Shown: positions 45,544-55,731, numbered from the stretch's first letter. The stretch: DNA of 64,000 bases from Rhizobium sp. AAP43 (GCF_001296045.1 NZ_LJHS01000005.1:558001-622000), one strand, 5' to 3'. Made by a program: numbers and translations. Notes: generated from the letters alone by a model not told the origin.

Positions 45544-45580
45544 TCGACAGGCGGGCCAGCCTGGTTCAGCATCCGGTGGG

Positions 45581-46606
45581 TTACTGGCCGGACTGGGCCA
45601 CGCGGCGGCGGTCGTCGGCCATCATGGCCAGCGCCTCGCTATAGGTGACGCAGGCGACGTCCGGCAGGTGGCAGACCTCTGACACCAGACGCTCCATGGC
45701 GGTCCAGTAGGCGCCGCCGTTCATCTCGACGAAATGCAGGCCGATCTGGAGCGGAATGCGGTCACCGTCATACTGGTTGTCGAAGGCGGCGCGAAAGGCC
45801 TTGTAGCTGCGCTCGGCAAACTCGTCGGCCTTGCTCGGATGGTCCATGCCGGCCGAATGGCGGATGAAGAGATTGTAGTCCATGGCGATGATCTTCCGGC
45901 CTTTCGGTCCCTCGGGGATCAGCGGCAGGCCGAAGCGCGCGAGGCCCTTCTTGTCCTTCGGCATCAGCGGTGCATCGGTGACCGTGCTCGCATCGTAGCG
46001 ATAGCCATGGGCCCGCTCGGCTTCGAACAGGCTCTCGGGGGCCGAGAGGTAGGGCGCGCGAAAGCCGGTAATGTCCGTGCGGACGAAATCGGCCCAGCCA
46101 TCCGGTTCACGATCAGTCAGGCCATTGTCCTTCCAGGCGTTGAGCATGACACGGTCGAAGCTGTCGAATTCCCTCAGCCAGTCCTCGCGGCTCCAGTCCT
46201 TGCCATCGAAATGGCCGCAGGTGTGGCTGGCGATCTCATGGCCTTCGTTGTGGGCCGACCAGATGTGGTCAAGGCGGGTCGCGACGTCCTCAACGGTTGG
46301 GGCAAAGCCGATATTGGAGCGGGCCGCCTTCTTGCCCGGAGCCTTGTAGTCGCCGGCGCGCTCCCGTGGGATCAGCGTCGTGCAGGAGACGAAATAGGTG
46401 AATTTCGCGTCGCTGCGACGGGCAAAATCACGGCTTCGTTGCCAAAGGCGGTTGTCATGGGCGCCATCAAAGGAGACGAGCAGGATCTGTCGCGGCCGTG
46501 CCGCCGGCTTGCCGCCATCCGGTGCCGTCGTTTCGGCCAAGGCCGGCAGAGGCGACACGACCATGGGCGACAGGGCGAGAAAGAGGGCGAGGATACGCTT
46601 GAACAT
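45581..46606 (-). CDS. Polysaccharide deacetylase (CE4)-type secreted protein
   Basis: 341 residues with a signal peptide (RILALFLALSPMVVSPLPAL-A). NodB-like motifs are LVSFDGAHDN (Asp of the first motif) and HEIASHTCGHFDG (His-x3-His metal pair). FRAPYLSAPESLF with the Arg motif and the C-terminal LQIGLHFVEMNGG with a catalytic His are also seen. It should remove N- or O-acetyl groups from envelope polysaccharide or peptidoglycan in the periplasm. The target is unknown. Confidence 0.85.
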   Translation of the reverse strand: MFKRILALFLALSPMVVSPLPALAETTAPDGGKPAARPRQILLVSFDGAHDNRLWQRSRDFARRSDAKFTYFVSCTTLIPRERAGDYKAPGKKAARSNIGFAPTVEDVATRLDHIWSAHNEGHEIASHTCGHFDGKDWSREDWLREFDSFDRVMLNAWKDNGLTDREPDGWADFVRTDITGFRAPYLSAPESLFEAERAHGYRYDASTVTDAPLMPKDKKGLARFGLPLIPEGPKGRKIIAMDYNLFIRHSAGMDHPSKADEFAERSYKAFRAAFDNQYDGDRIPLQIGLHFVEMNGGAYWTAMERLVSEVCHLPDVACVTYSEALAMMADDRRRVAQSGQ

Positions 46607-46733
46607 GAAAGACGGTCCCTACTCGAAATCGCGGTCAGCCCTGTCATTCAAATGCGGCGAAGCTTTGAACGCGCTGGAAATTCCGGTCGTGGGGCAGTAA
46701 GGCTTAGGCGCATTTCCACGAAAGGTTTTCGCA

Positions 46734-47312
46734 ATGGCTCTTCTGATCCTCGGACTAATTCTCTTTCTCGCCACGCACCTGATCCGTGTCGTCGCCCCCG
46801 GCTTTCGGCTTTCGATGATCGATCGGTTCGGCGAGATGGGCTGGAGGATCATCAACTCGGTTCTCAGCCTGGTTTCGCTGATCGTGTTGATCTGGGGCTA
46901 TGCCACCGCGCCCGTCGTCAATCTCTGGTTCCCGCCCATGGGCATGAGCCATCTGACGACGACGCTGATGCTGTTTGCGATGATCTGTCTCGTGTCCGGT
47001 TTCCTGCCGGCCGGCCATATTACCACCAAGACCAAGCATCCGATCGTGCTGGCGATCAAGATCTGGGCGGCCGCGCATCTGCTGGCCAATGGTGATCTGG
47101 CGTCGGTCCTGCTTTTCGTCGCGATCCTCGCCTGGGGCGTGGTCCTGCGCATCAGCTACAAGCGCCGGATGCGGGCTGGCGAAATCACGCCACGGCCCTT
47201 TGTTTCGGCTCGCTGGGATGCGATCTCTGTGGTGGTTGGACTGGCCGTCTGGGCGCTGATCACCTTCTGGCTGCACGAAGTCTTGATCGGGGTTGCACCG
47301 CTTGCGATGTGA
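46734..47312 (+). CDS. nnrU: NnrU-family membrane protein
   Basis: 192 residues with about six membrane helices. Family features are LILGLILFLATHLIRVVAPG at the start, NLWFPPMGMSHLTTTLMLF and HLLANGDLASVLLFVAILAW. NnrU is associated with nitric-oxide reduction in some denitrifiers, but many Alphaproteobacteria keep it without nor genes, as appears here. It is divergent from the deacetylase gene. Confidence 0.88.
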   Translation: MALLILGLILFLATHLIRVVAPGFRLSMIDRFGEMGWRIINSVLSLVSLIVLIWGYATAPVVNLWFPPMGMSHLTTTLMLFAMICLVSGFLPAGHITTKTKHPIVLAIKIWAAAHLLANGDLASVLLFVAILAWGVVLRISYKRRMRAGEITPRPFVSARWDAISVVVGLAVWALITFWLHEVLIGVAPLAM

Positions 47313-47426
47313 TGGCTTGGCCTTTTGGCGGTTTTCCCCTTACAAGCGGGCAAAAATCGGCTAGAAGGCCGGCAATCACAAGACTGCATGTCAATGAGGG
47401 CCGGACGGTCAAGTCCGGGAATATGT

Positions 47427-48098
47427 ATGGTTGACCAGAACGACAGCTTCATCCGCGAAGTGAACGAAGAGCTCCGCTCGGACCAGGTGCGCAATGCCTG
47501 GAAGCGTTACAGCCGCATCATTATCGGCATTGCCGCACTGATCGTGCTTGGCACGGCGGGCCATCGGCTCTGGGACCATTGGGACACGACACAGGCATCC
47601 GGTGCCGGTGACAAGTTCATCGCGGCGCTGACGCTGGCCGAGCAGGGCAAGCGCGACGAAGCCGAGGCGGCCCTCAAGGCGCTGGAGCAGGAGGGTTTCG
47701 GAGCCTATGGCATTCTCGCCCGTTTCCGCGTTGCCTCGCTTGAGGCCGAAAAGGGCCAGCCTGCCGAAGCGATTGCCTCGTTCCGGACGATCAGCGACGA
47801 CGCAAGCGTTCCGGTTGCCGTGCGTGACGCCGCCAAGATGCGTGCTGCATGGCTTTTGATCGACACCGGGTCCTATGCTGACGTTTCAGCCTTGGTCGAA
47901 GTGATGGCAACGCCGGCGCATGCCATGCGCAATAGCGCGCGCGAAGCACTCGGGCTTGCCGCCTACAAGGCCGATGACATGCCGCGTGCGCGTGAATGGT
48001 TTGAACAGATCACTGAAGACGCGGAAGCCCCGCGCAATGTCGCCAACCGTGCCCAGATGTTGCTCGACAACATCAAGGCATCCGGTAAGGCGCCCTGA
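47427..48098 (+). CDS. YfgM-like TPR membrane protein
   Basis: 223 residues from ATG 47427; upstream in-frame ATGs lack a ribosome site. A cytoplasmic N-terminal helix (DSFIREVNEELRSDQVRNAW), one membrane segment (IIIGIAALIVLGTAGHRLW) and a periplasmic helical/TPR part follow. This is the layout of YfgM, which binds the SecYEG translocon and chaperones. The gene lies directly upstream of der, as yfgM does near der in Enterobacteria, which supports the call. Confidence 0.85.
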   Translation: MVDQNDSFIREVNEELRSDQVRNAWKRYSRIIIGIAALIVLGTAGHRLWDHWDTTQASGAGDKFIAALTLAEQGKRDEAEAALKALEQEGFGAYGILARFRVASLEAEKGQPAEAIASFRTISDDASVPVAVRDAAKMRAAWLLIDTGSYADVSALVEVMATPAHAMRNSAREALGLAAYKADDMPRAREWFEQITEDAEAPRNVANRAQMLLDNIKASGKAP

Positions 48099-48134
48099 GA
48101 CAACAAGGCCTGAAGGGCCGGAAAGCTAAGTTCC

Positions 48135-49559
48135 ATGAGTTTCACAGTCGCCATCGTCGGGCGCCCGAATGTCGGCAAGTCCACGCTCTTCAACCGTCTC
48201 GTCGGTAAGAAGCTGGCGCTGGTCGATGACACGCCGGGTGTCACCCGCGATCGTCGCCCGGGCGACGCCAAGCTCGTGGACCTGCGTTTCACCATCATCG
48301 ATACGGCCGGTCTCGAAGAGGCCAATCCCGAAACGCTCGAAGGCCGCATGCGCGCTCAGACGGAAGCGGCCATCGACGAGGCGGACCTGTCGCTCTTCGT
48401 CGTCGATGCCAAGTTCGGCCTGACGCCGGTCGACAAGACGCTCGGGGAAATGCTGCGCCGTCGCGGCAAGCCGGTGGTGCTCGTCGCCAACAAGTCGGAA
48501 GCCAAGGGCTCTGATGGCGGCTTTTACGATGCCTATACGCTGGGTCTCGGCGAGCCGGTTCCGATTTCCGCCGAACATGGCCAGGGCATGATCGACCTGC
48601 GCAATGCCATCGTTGAGGCCATCGGTGAGGATGTGGCGTTTCCGGAAGCGGAAGACGTTGCGGAAACCGACGTCATTCTGCATCCGACAGACGAGGACGG
48701 CGAAGATGACGAAGCCGAGCCCGAGTATGACGACACCAAGCCGCTGCGCGTGGCGATCGTCGGCCGTCCGAATGCCGGCAAGTCGACGCTGATCAACCGC
48801 TTCCTGGGCGAGGACCGGCTTTTGACCGGGCCTGAGGCCGGGATCACCCGCGATTCCATCTCGGTCGAATGGGACTGGCGCGGCCGGACCATCAAGATGT
48901 TCGACACGGCCGGCATGCGCCGCAAGGCCCGCGTTCAGGAGAAGCTGGAAAAGCTCTCCGTTGCCGATACGCTGCGCGCCATCCGCTTTGCCGAAACCGT
49001 GGTCATCGTTTTCGATGCGACCATTCCCTTCGAAAAGCAGGACATTCAGATCGTCGATCTGTGCCTGCGCGAAGGCCGTGCCGCCGTTCTCGCCTTCAAC
49101 AAGTGGGATCTCGTCGAGGACCAGCAGGCGGTGCTGGCCGACCTGCGCGAAAAGACCGAGCGGCTCTTGCCGCAGGCCCGCGGCATCCGCGCCGTGCCGA
49201 TCTCCGGGCAGACCGGCTACAGCCTCGACAAGCTGATGCAGAACATCATCGACACCGACATGGTGTGGAACAAGCGCATCTCGACGTCGAAGCTCAACCG
49301 CTGGCTCGATTCGGTGACGACGCAGCATCCGCCACCAGCCGTGTCCGGTCGCCGCCTGAAGCTGAAATACATGACGCAGGTCAAGGCCCGTCCGCCGGCC
49401 TTCATGATCTCCTGCACACGCCCCGATGCGCTGCCGGAAAGCTATGTGCGCTATCTGACCAATGGCCTGCGCGCCGATTTCCAGATGCCGGGCGTTCCGA
49501 TCCGCATCCATTTCAAGGCGGGCGAAAACCCGTTCGAGGGACGGAAGAGGAAGCGCTAA
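48135..49559 (+). CDS. der: Ribosome-assembly GTPase Der (EngA)
   Basis: 474 residues, two tandem GTPase domains. G1 motifs are [12 protein letters not shown] (residues 9-20) and [13 protein letters not shown]3 motifs are DTAGLEE and DTAGMRRK; G4 motifs are NKSE and NKWD. The KH-like C-terminal domain ([20 protein letters not shown]) follows. The linker between domains is acidic ([15 protein letters not shown]). Der is needed for 50S subunit maturation. A terminator lies at 49626-49657. Confidence 0.97.
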   Translation: MSFTVAIVGRPNVGKSTLFNRLVGKKLALVDDTPGVTRDRRPGDAKLVDLRFTIIDTAGLEEANPETLEGRMRAQTEAAIDEADLSLFVVDAKFGLTPVDKTLGEMLRRRGKPVVLVANKSEAKGSDGGFYDAYTLGLGEPVPISAEHGQGMIDLRNAIVEAIGEDVAFPEAEDVAETDVILHPTDEDGEDDEAEPEYDDTKPLRVAIVGRPNAGKSTLINRFLGEDRLLTGPEAGITRDSISVEWDWRGRTIKMFDTAGMRRKARVQEKLEKLSVADTLRAIRFAETVVIVFDATIPFEKQDIQIVDLCLREGRAAVLAFNKWDLVEDQQAVLADLREKTERLLPQARGIRAVPISGQTGYSLDKLMQNIIDTDMVWNKRISTSKLNRWLDSVTTQHPPPAVSGRRLKLKYMTQVKARPPAFMISCTRPDALPESYVRYLTNGLRADFQMPGVPIRIHFKAGENPFEGRKRKR

Positions 49560-49625
49560 AGCGTTTCCAGGAAGCGTGTCGTCGCGGATTGCCGCCCGGG
49601 CATGCGTCTAAACAACTTATTTGAG

Positions 49626-49660
49626 AAAATCCGGTGAGCCCGCGTTCACCGGATTTTTTT
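49626..49660. terminator. Bidirectional terminator between der and GT4 genes
   Basis: AAAATCCGGTGA (49626-49637) and TCACCGGATTTT (49646-49657) form a 12-bp stem with an 8-base loop, followed by T-runs on the plus strand; the A-run before it provides U's for the minus strand. It separates convergent genes. Confidence 0.9.
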
Positions 49661-49674
49661 TGAGTGTCCAAGCG

Positions 49675-50769
49675 CTATTCCGCCGCCGGTGTGCCGCGGA
49701 TCTCTGCTTCTGCCGGGCGAATGCCGAAGCGTTGCCTGAGGCCCCGCTTGCGGCGCTGCTCCTTGGCCTCCACGACATTGTCGAAGAACTGCTGCGTTGC
49801 CGCCTCCCAGGAATAGGTTTCGGCGAGGCGCCGTGCCGACTGCGGCGAGGCTTCAAGTGCTGCGAGACAGGCCGTCTTCAGGTCGCGGTCAAGCACGCCG
49901 GCGGTCGAGCCGGCAGGGATAATGTCGATCGGGCCAGTCACCGGATAGGCGGCAACGGGAACGCCCGAGGCCAGCGCCTCGAGAATGGTATTGCCGAAGG
50001 TGTCGGTCTTCGACGGAAAGACGAAGACATCAGCCTGTGCATAGGTGTTGGCCAGATCCTCGCCGTGTTTGACGCCGGTAAACAGGATATGCGGATAGCG
50101 CGCCTGAAGCTCGGCGCGGGCAGGGCCGTCGCCGACCACGACTTTCGAGCCCGGCAGATCAAGATCCAGAAACGCAGGCAGGTTCTTTTCCAGCGCCACG
50201 CGGCCGACCGTCATGAAGATTGGCCGGGGCAGGCCGAACGGGTTCTCCGCCTTTTCGCGTGGATGAAACAGGCCGGTGTCGATGCCGCGGCTCCACAGGC
50301 AGAGATTGTTGATGCCTTTGGCGGAAAGTTCCCGCCGCAGGCTTTCCGTTGCCACCATGCAGGCACCGCCGCGATTGTGGAACCAGCGGACAAAGGCATA
50401 AAGCCAGCGGATCGGCAGGGGCAGGCGGGCGGCGACATATTCGGGAAAACGTGTGTGGTAGCTGGTTGAGAAGGGTTGGCCATTGCGGATGCACCAGCGC
50501 CTGGCCATGAGCCCGAGTGGGCCTTCGGTGGCGATATGCACATAGTCGGGCTTCTCAGCCTCGATCATCCGGCCGACCGTGCCCGGCCAGGCGAGCGACA
50601 GACGGATTTCCGGATAGGTTGGCATCGGAACGCTGGCAAAGGGCTCGGGCGTGATCATCGACACGTCGACCCCCATCGCCTTCAATTCACGATTGGTGGT
50701 TTCGATCGATCGTACGACCCCGTTCACCTGTGGGTGCCAGGCATCGGTCACAATGGTCAGCTTCGGCAT
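49675..50769 (-). CDS. GT4-family glycosyltransferase
   Basis: 364 residues from ATG 50769 (GGAGA ribosome site). A GT-B fold with N-terminal VTDAWHPQVNGVVRSIETTN, central GINNLCLWSRGIDTGLFHP and the nucleotide-sugar site EDLANTYAQADVFVFPSKTD-TFGNTILEALASGVP (the Glu-x7-Glu type motif). Such enzymes include MgtA-type mannosyl or glucosyl transferases acting on lipids or polysaccharides. The C-terminal ends in a Lys/Arg-rich tail. It is divergent from the glucosidase gene. Confidence 0.9.
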   Translation of the reverse strand: MPKLTIVTDAWHPQVNGVVRSIETTNRELKAMGVDVSMITPEPFASVPMPTYPEIRLSLAWPGTVGRMIEAEKPDYVHIATEGPLGLMARRWCIRNGQPFSTSYHTRFPEYVAARLPLPIRWLYAFVRWFHNRGGACMVATESLRRELSAKGINNLCLWSRGIDTGLFHPREKAENPFGLPRPIFMTVGRVALEKNLPAFLDLDLPGSKVVVGDGPARAELQARYPHILFTGVKHGEDLANTYAQADVFVFPSKTDTFGNTILEALASGVPVAAYPVTGPIDIIPAGSTAGVLDRDLKTACLAALEASPQSARRLAETYSWEAATQQFFDNVVEAKEQRRKRGLRQRFGIRPAEAEIRGTPAAE

Positions 50770-50965
50770 GACGTCTCCGCCTTCGTCCGAAACGCCGCTT
50801 GTGCGGCGATTCCGCCTGAAAATGGCTGTATCCCGCTTATGCGAGGGGAACATTACAGCTTCATGTCAGTCTCCCCGCCGGGCATGTTTGACATTCGTTG
50901 CGCAAGGCGCTTGCCTAGGGCGATGTTGGAACATGCCTCCCCGATTCCAGAGGAAGGAACTGCGC

Positions 50966-52624
50966 ATGACGAAGAAACCCGCTGTTGCCACCAAGACGAG
51001 CAATCCCGACTGGTGGCGCGGTGCCGTGATCTACCAGGTCTATCCGCGCTCGTTCCAGGATACGGATGGCGACGGGATCGGCGACATCAGGGGCATCATC
51101 CAGCGGCTCCCCTATATCGCCTCGCTCGGGGTCGACGCGATCTGGCTCTCGCCCTTCTTCACCTCACCCCAGGCCGATATGGGCTATGACGTCTCCGACT
51201 ATTGCGATGTCGATCCGATGTTCGGCACGCTTGCCGATTTCGACGCGATGATGAGCGAAGCGCATCGGCTCGGCCTCAAGGTCATCATCGACCAGGTGAT
51301 CTCGCATACCTCCGACCAGCATCCGTGGTTCAAGGAGAGCCGGACCAGTCGTGATAATGCCAAGGCTGACTGGTATGTCTGGGCGGCCGCGAAGCCGGAC
51401 GGCACGGCGCCGAACAACTGGCTTTCGGTGTTTGGCGGCCCGGCTTGGGAATGGGACGGCGTGCGCAAGCAGTATTACATGCACAATTTCCTCGCCTCGC
51501 AGCCGGACCTCAACTTCCACAACAGGGACGTCCAGGATGCCGTTCTGGCGGCAACGAAATTCTGGCTCGACCGGGGCGTCGACGGCTTCCGCCTCGATAC
51601 GGTGAACTACTATTTCCATGACAAGGAACTGCGGGACAACCCGCCGCATATGCCCGATAGCGAAGACGCTGGCCTCGATGCGCCTGACGTCAATCCTTAC
51701 GGCATGCAGAGCCATCTCTACGACAAGACGCAGCCGGAGAATGTCGAGTTCCTCAAGCGTTTCCGGGCGCTGCTCGAGGAATATCCTGACCGCACGACAG
51801 TTGGGGAAGTCGGTGACGGTGCGCGTTCGCTGAAGACGGTTGCCGCCTATACATCCGGCGGCGACAAGCTGCACATGTGCTACACCTTCGACCTTCTCGG
51901 GCCGGATTTCACGCCAAGCCATATCCGCCACTGCGTCGACAGCTTCCAGAGACAGGTCAAGGACGGATGGGTCTGCTGGGCGTTTTCGAATCATGACGTG
52001 ACGCGCCATGTCAGCCGCTTTATCGACAAGCCGGAAGAGCGCGGCCCGGTGGCCAAGCTTGCGATCAATGTGCTGGCCAGCCTGCGCGGCTCGATCTGCC
52101 TCTATCAGGGCGAGGAGCTGGGTCTACCAGAGGCGGAACTGACATTCGAGGATCTGCGCGACCCCTATGGCATCCGCTTCTGGCCGGCCTTCAAGGGGCG
52201 CGATGGATGCCGGACGCCGATGGTTTGGGCAGCTGGCGAGCCGCAGGCGGACTTCTCGACAGGAAAGCCCTGGTTGCCGGTGCCGGCGGACCATCTGCCG
52301 CTGTCAGCCGGGGCGCAGGATGGGGAGGAGGGATCGGTTCTTTCGCATTACCGGGCGGTGCTTGCCTTCCGCAAGGCGCATCCCGCGCTGATCCAGGGCG
52401 ATATCGAATTCCTTGACACCAATGAGGACGTGCTCGCCTTTACCCGCTGCCTCGGCGAGGAGCGGCTGCTCTTCGTCTTCAACCTGCGGCGTGGCCCGCA
52501 GGATATTGCGCTGCCCCTCGGCAATCCGGTCAAGGACCGTATCGCCATGCCGGGACTGGCCGGAACCCTGGTCGACGGCGAAATCCAGCTCGGCCCGCTC
52601 GACGGTTTTTGCGCGCGGTTCTGA
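50966..52624 (+). CDS. GH13 alpha-glucosidase (oligo-1,6-glucosidase-like)
   Basis: 552 residues from ATG 50966 with AGGAAGGA upstream. The four GH13 regions are visible: LIIDQVISHTSDQ-type region I (VIIDQVISHTSDQHPWF), DGFRLDTVNYY with the nucleophile Asp, TTVGEVGDGARSL with the acid/base Glu, and CWAFSNHDVTRHV with the third Asp. Region V QPDLNFHN is also present. It cleaves alpha-glucosides in the cytoplasm; alpha-1,6 or sucrose-isomer specificity cannot be decided. Confidence 0.94.
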   Translation: MTKKPAVATKTSNPDWWRGAVIYQVYPRSFQDTDGDGIGDIRGIIQRLPYIASLGVDAIWLSPFFTSPQADMGYDVSDYCDVDPMFGTLADFDAMMSEAHRLGLKVIIDQVISHTSDQHPWFKESRTSRDNAKADWYVWAAAKPDGTAPNNWLSVFGGPAWEWDGVRKQYYMHNFLASQPDLNFHNRDVQDAVLAATKFWLDRGVDGFRLDTVNYYFHDKELRDNPPHMPDSEDAGLDAPDVNPYGMQSHLYDKTQPENVEFLKRFRALLEEYPDRTTVGEVGDGARSLKTVAAYTSGGDKLHMCYTFDLLGPDFTPSHIRHCVDSFQRQVKDGWVCWAFSNHDVTRHVSRFIDKPEERGPVAKLAINVLASLRGSICLYQGEELGLPEAELTFEDLRDPYGIRFWPAFKGRDGCRTPMVWAAGEPQADFSTGKPWLPVPADHLPLSAGAQDGEEGSVLSHYRAVLAFRKAHPALIQGDIEFLDTNEDVLAFTRCLGEERLLFVFNLRRGPQDIALPLGNPVKDRIAMPGLAGTLVDGEIQLGPLDGFCARF

Positions 52625-52647
52625 TCGATTCAGGTGGCGGGGGCGGC

Positions 52648-53436
52648 TCAGGCGCCCTCGTCCGGGATGTTCAAGACATGGCCACAGGCCTTGCAGTGCA
52701 CGGCGTCGGCGTCGTGCCGCTGCAGCCCGCATTCGGGGCAGGGAAAGGTCACCTTGTAGGGCCGGACGATCGCCTGGGCGAGTCGCACGAAGAGCGAGAT
52801 ACCGATGATCATGGTGACGATCGAGGTCAGCTTGCCGAATGTGCCGGGAAGCGTGATGTCGCCAAAGCCGGTCGTCGTCACCGTGGCTACCGTGAAGTAG
52901 AGCGCATCGATGAAGCCGGTGCCGGCGTCTTCGGCATAGAAGAAGAAGGTGTAGACGAAGCCGGTTACCAGGAAGAGGAAGACGAAGAGGTTGATGAAGG
53001 CAGTGACCACGTCTCCCTGCTCGCGAAGGCCGAGCCGCCGCAACATCAGCTTGAAGACCGGCCTTTGCGCCACGGCCCAGATCCGGGCTACCCGCAGGAA
53101 GGCGAAGTTGAACAGCCATTGCGGAAACAGCAGCGTGGCAAGCACAAAGATGTCCAGCCAGGTCATGGGCCGGGAGAAATAGCGGCGAACCGAGCCTGAA
53201 GCTGCCCCTTGCGCTACCAGCTCAAGCGCGATCCAGGCGGCGATCAGATAATCCAGGATAAGATAGCTTGGCCGATCCCGCAGATAGGGGCCTGCGAGAA
53301 AGAAGGCGATGATCGCAAGATCGATCACCATTAAGGCAAACTGGAAGCGGATGGCCGCCGTGTCATGGCCGAAATAGAGCCGGGCGAGGCGCTGGCGGAG
53401 CGTGCGTGTCACCGGTTTCGAAGTCTCTTCTGGCAT
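52648..53436 (-). CDS. Ion channel with K+-type filter and C-terminal zinc ribbon
   Basis: 262 residues. Four to five N-terminal membrane helices with an Arg-containing S4-like segment (FLRVARIWAVAQRPVFKLML) precede the pore loop TVATVTTTGFGDITLPG, in which the K+ filter TxGYG reads TTGFGD. After the last helix the C-terminal end carries CPECGLQRHDADAVHCKACG, a four-cysteine zinc ribbon. Voltage-gated-like topology in the inner membrane. The ribbon is unusual for the family. Confidence 0.88.
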   Translation of the reverse strand: MPEETSKPVTRTLRQRLARLYFGHDTAAIRFQFALMVIDLAIIAFFLAGPYLRDRPSYLILDYLIAAWIALELVAQGAASGSVRRYFSRPMTWLDIFVLATLLFPQWLFNFAFLRVARIWAVAQRPVFKLMLRRLGLREQGDVVTAFINLFVFLFLVTGFVYTFFFYAEDAGTGFIDALYFTVATVTTTGFGDITLPGTFGKLTSIVTMIIGISLFVRLAQAIVRPYKVTFPCPECGLQRHDADAVHCKACGHVLNIPDEGA

Positions 53437-53445
53437 GATCCCTCG

Positions 53446-53712
53446 TCAGTAGTGGAAGCGGCATTGCAGGATGACCAGCGTCTGCTCAGCGCCGGTTCCG
53501 ACAACGCTATAGACGAGCCGGTGTTCCTGGGTAATCCGCCTCGACCACATGCCCTTGAGCGTTCCCTTCAAAGGTTCCGGTTTTCCGATGCCCTCGAAGG
53601 GATGGCGGGTCATGTCGCGCAGCAGGTCATTGATCCTTGCCAGTGTCTTTCGGTCGTTTTCTTGCCAGTAGACATAGTCCGTCCAGCCGTCCGGCACGAA
53701 AGCGATCCGCAT
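53446..53712 (-). CDS. Txe/YoeB-family mRNA-interferase toxin
   Basis: 88 residues: GWTDYVYWQENDRKTLARIN, HPFEGIGKPEPLKGTLKGMW and SRRITQEHRLVYSVVGTGA, the YoeB fold with catalytic Glu, Arg, and His and the C-terminal Tyr. YoeB cleaves mRNA in the ribosome A site. It follows the antitoxin gene after 2 bp. Confidence 0.92.
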   Translation of the reverse strand: MRIAFVPDGWTDYVYWQENDRKTLARINDLLRDMTRHPFEGIGKPEPLKGTLKGMWSRRITQEHRLVYSVVGTGAEQTLVILQCRFHY

Positions 53713-53714
53713 AT

Positions 53715-53978
53715 CTACAGATTCATGCCGAGTGCCAGCGACGGCTCGGTGGTGTTGCCGGAGAGCATGTCCTGCTTCGCCTTCAGAAGCCGTGCGGCAT
53801 TGGCGGGCGATGAAAGGAGATGGATCGTCTCAAGCAGGCTTTCATATTCATCCTTGCCCATCAGGACAGCCGAGGGCTTGTCCCGTCTGATGATCTCGAC
53901 CGGGGCTGCGTCGTCATTGACCTTGTCGAGAAGACCGGCGAGTTCGGCTCGGGCCTTCGAGAAGAAAATCGTATCCAC
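53715..53978 (-). CDS. YefM/Phd-family antitoxin
   Basis: 87 residues from GTG 53978, behind GGAG. It has the Phd/YefM N-terminal DNA-binding fold (FSKARAELAGLLDKVNDDAA, then IIRRDKPSAVLMGKDEYES) and a C-terminal toxin-binding tail. It neutralises the YoeB-type toxin and represses the operon at the palindrome 14 bp upstream. Confidence 0.92.
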   Translation of the reverse strand: MDTIFFSKARAELAGLLDKVNDDAAPVEIIRRDKPSAVLMGKDEYESLLETIHLLSSPANAARLLKAKQDMLSGNTTEPSLALGMNL

Positions 53979-53991
53979 GCTCTAATCTCCA

Positions 53992-54015
53992 AGTTGTCCC
54001 GAATATGGTACAACT
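53992..54015. promoter_or_regulatory. Palindromic operator of the toxin-antitoxin operon
   Basis: AGTTGT-CCC-GAATAT-GGT-ACAACT is a 24-bp dyad with perfect 6-bp outer arms. On the minus strand a TATTCG -10-like sequence lies inside it. Its place 14 bp before the antitoxin start fits autorepression by YefM-type proteins. Confidence 0.75.
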
Positions 54016-54036
54016 CTAGACGTCTTGCAACGCCAA

Positions 54037-55731
54037 TCACCCGATCAGGCAGAACTTGTCGACATCGACCATGCCCTTGTCGGAAATCTTCAAATGCGGG
54101 ATGACCGGCAATGGCAGGAAGGCGACTTGCAGGAAGGGTTCTTCGAGAGTCGTTCCAAGGGCATAGGCCGCTTGTCTCAAGTGATGCAGCGTGTCGCGCA
54201 CGCTCTCATAGGGCTCGAGGCTCATGAGGCCTGCGACGGGGAGCGGGATTTCGCCCGTGACCTTGCCGTTTTCGACCACGACGAAGCCGCCCTTGATGTC
54301 TCCCAGCCGGTTGGCGGCGAGCGCCATGTCTTCTTCCGAAACACCGACGACGCAGATGTTGTGGCTGTCATGGCCGACGGTCGAGGCGATTGCGCCCTTC
54401 TTCAGGCCGAAACCCTGGACGAAGCCGTTGGCATGATTGCCGTTCTTGCCGTGGCGTTCGATGACGGCGACCTTGATGATGTCGTTGTCCAGATCGACCG
54501 AGGTCTGGTTGCCGGAGGTCGGCAGGCGAAAGCGGCGGTGCTCGGTGATGATCTTGCCGGGCATCACGCCGATCACGGGTGTTTCGCCTTCGGCCACCGG
54601 CACGCCGAAATCGGCGGCCTTGACGATCCGTGCCTTGACGCTGTCGAGGCCAACAGGGGCGACAGACTTGCGGGTCGCAAACAGTGCGTCGGTCACGCGA
54701 CGCCCGGCGGAGAACACCATTTCGGCCTTGCAGTTTTCCAGGGTGTCGACGACGACGAGATCGGCGCGCCAGCCAGGTGCTACGAGGCCGCGGTCACGCA
54801 GCCCAAATGCCCGGGCCGCTGAAATCGATGCGGCGCGATAGACGGCGAGCGGTTCGACGCCGTTTCTGATCGCCTCGCGGATCAGATAGTCGAGATGGCC
54901 CTGTTCGGCGATGTCGAGCGGGTTGCGGTCGTCGGTGCAGAGCGCCAGGAAGGGCGAGAGCCGCTCGGTGAGGATGGGTATCAGCGCGTGCAGATCCTTC
55001 GAGACCGAGCCCTCGCGTACCAGAATATGCATGCCCTTGCGGATCTTTTCCATCGCCTCGGCTGCCGTCGTGCATTCGTGGTCGGTGCGGATGCGGGCGG
55101 AGAGATAGCCGTTCAGGTCGCGGCCCGAGAGCAGCGGCGAATGGCCGTCGATATGTCCGTCCTGGAAGGCTTCGAGTTTCGCCATGCAGATCGGATCCTT
55201 GTGGATCACCCCTGGGAAATTCATGAATTCTGCAAGGCCGATCACCTTGGGATGGTGGCGGAAGGGCAGGAGACGCTCGATGGGCAGATCGGCACCCGCC
55301 GTTTCCAGATGGGTGGCGGGCACGCAGGACGAAAGCTGGACGCGGATGTCCATGATCGTCTGTTCGGCCGAGTCGAGGAAAAACTGGATGCCTTCGGTGC
55401 CGAGCACATTGGCGATCTCATGCGGATCGCAGATCACGGTCGTCACGCCATAGGGCAGCACGCAGCGGTCGAATTCATGCGGCGTGACCAGCGAGCTTTC
55501 GATATGCAGATGCGTGTCGATGAAACCGGGCACGACGATCTTACCCGAGATATCGATGATTTCGCGGCCCTCATAGGCCTCGACCGTGCCGACAATGGTG
55601 TCGCCGCAGATCGCGATGTCGGAGGCCACGAGCTCGCCGGTGACGAGATCGAAGAAGCGACCGCCCCTCAGAACGATATCCGCTGGTTCGCGGCCCGTGC
55701 CCTGATCGATGCGGCGTTCGAGGTCGGTCAT
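54037..55731 (-). CDS. ade: Adenine deaminase
   Basis: 564 residues. [20 protein letters not shown] is the metal site at about residues 70-90; [12 protein letters not shown] and [20 protein letters not shown] follow, and [20 protein letters not shown] closes the binuclear site. A C-terminal domain ([40 protein letters not shown]) is typical of the AdeC family. It converts adenine to hypoxanthine in purine salvage, fitting the nucleobase theme of the window. Confidence 0.95.
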   Translation of the reverse strand: MTDLERRIDQGTGREPADIVLRGGRFFDLVTGELVASDIAICGDTIVGTVEAYEGREIIDISGKIVVPGFIDTHLHIESSLVTPHEFDRCVLPYGVTTVICDPHEIANVLGTEGIQFFLDSAEQTIMDIRVQLSSCVPATHLETAGADLPIERLLPFRHHPKVIGLAEFMNFPGVIHKDPICMAKLEAFQDGHIDGHSPLLSGRDLNGYLSARIRTDHECTTAAEAMEKIRKGMHILVREGSVSKDLHALIPILTERLSPFLALCTDDRNPLDIAEQGHLDYLIREAIRNGVEPLAVYRAASISAARAFGLRDRGLVAPGWRADLVVVDTLENCKAEMVFSAGRRVTDALFATRKSVAPVGLDSVKARIVKAADFGVPVAEGETPVIGVMPGKIITEHRRFRLPTSGNQTSVDLDNDIIKVAVIERHGKNGNHANGFVQGFGLKKGAIASTVGHDSHNICVVGVSEEDMALAANRLGDIKGGFVVVENGKVTGEIPLPVAGLMSLEPYESVRDTLHHLRQAAYALGTTLEEPFLQVAFLPLPVIPHLKISDKGMVDVDKFCLIG

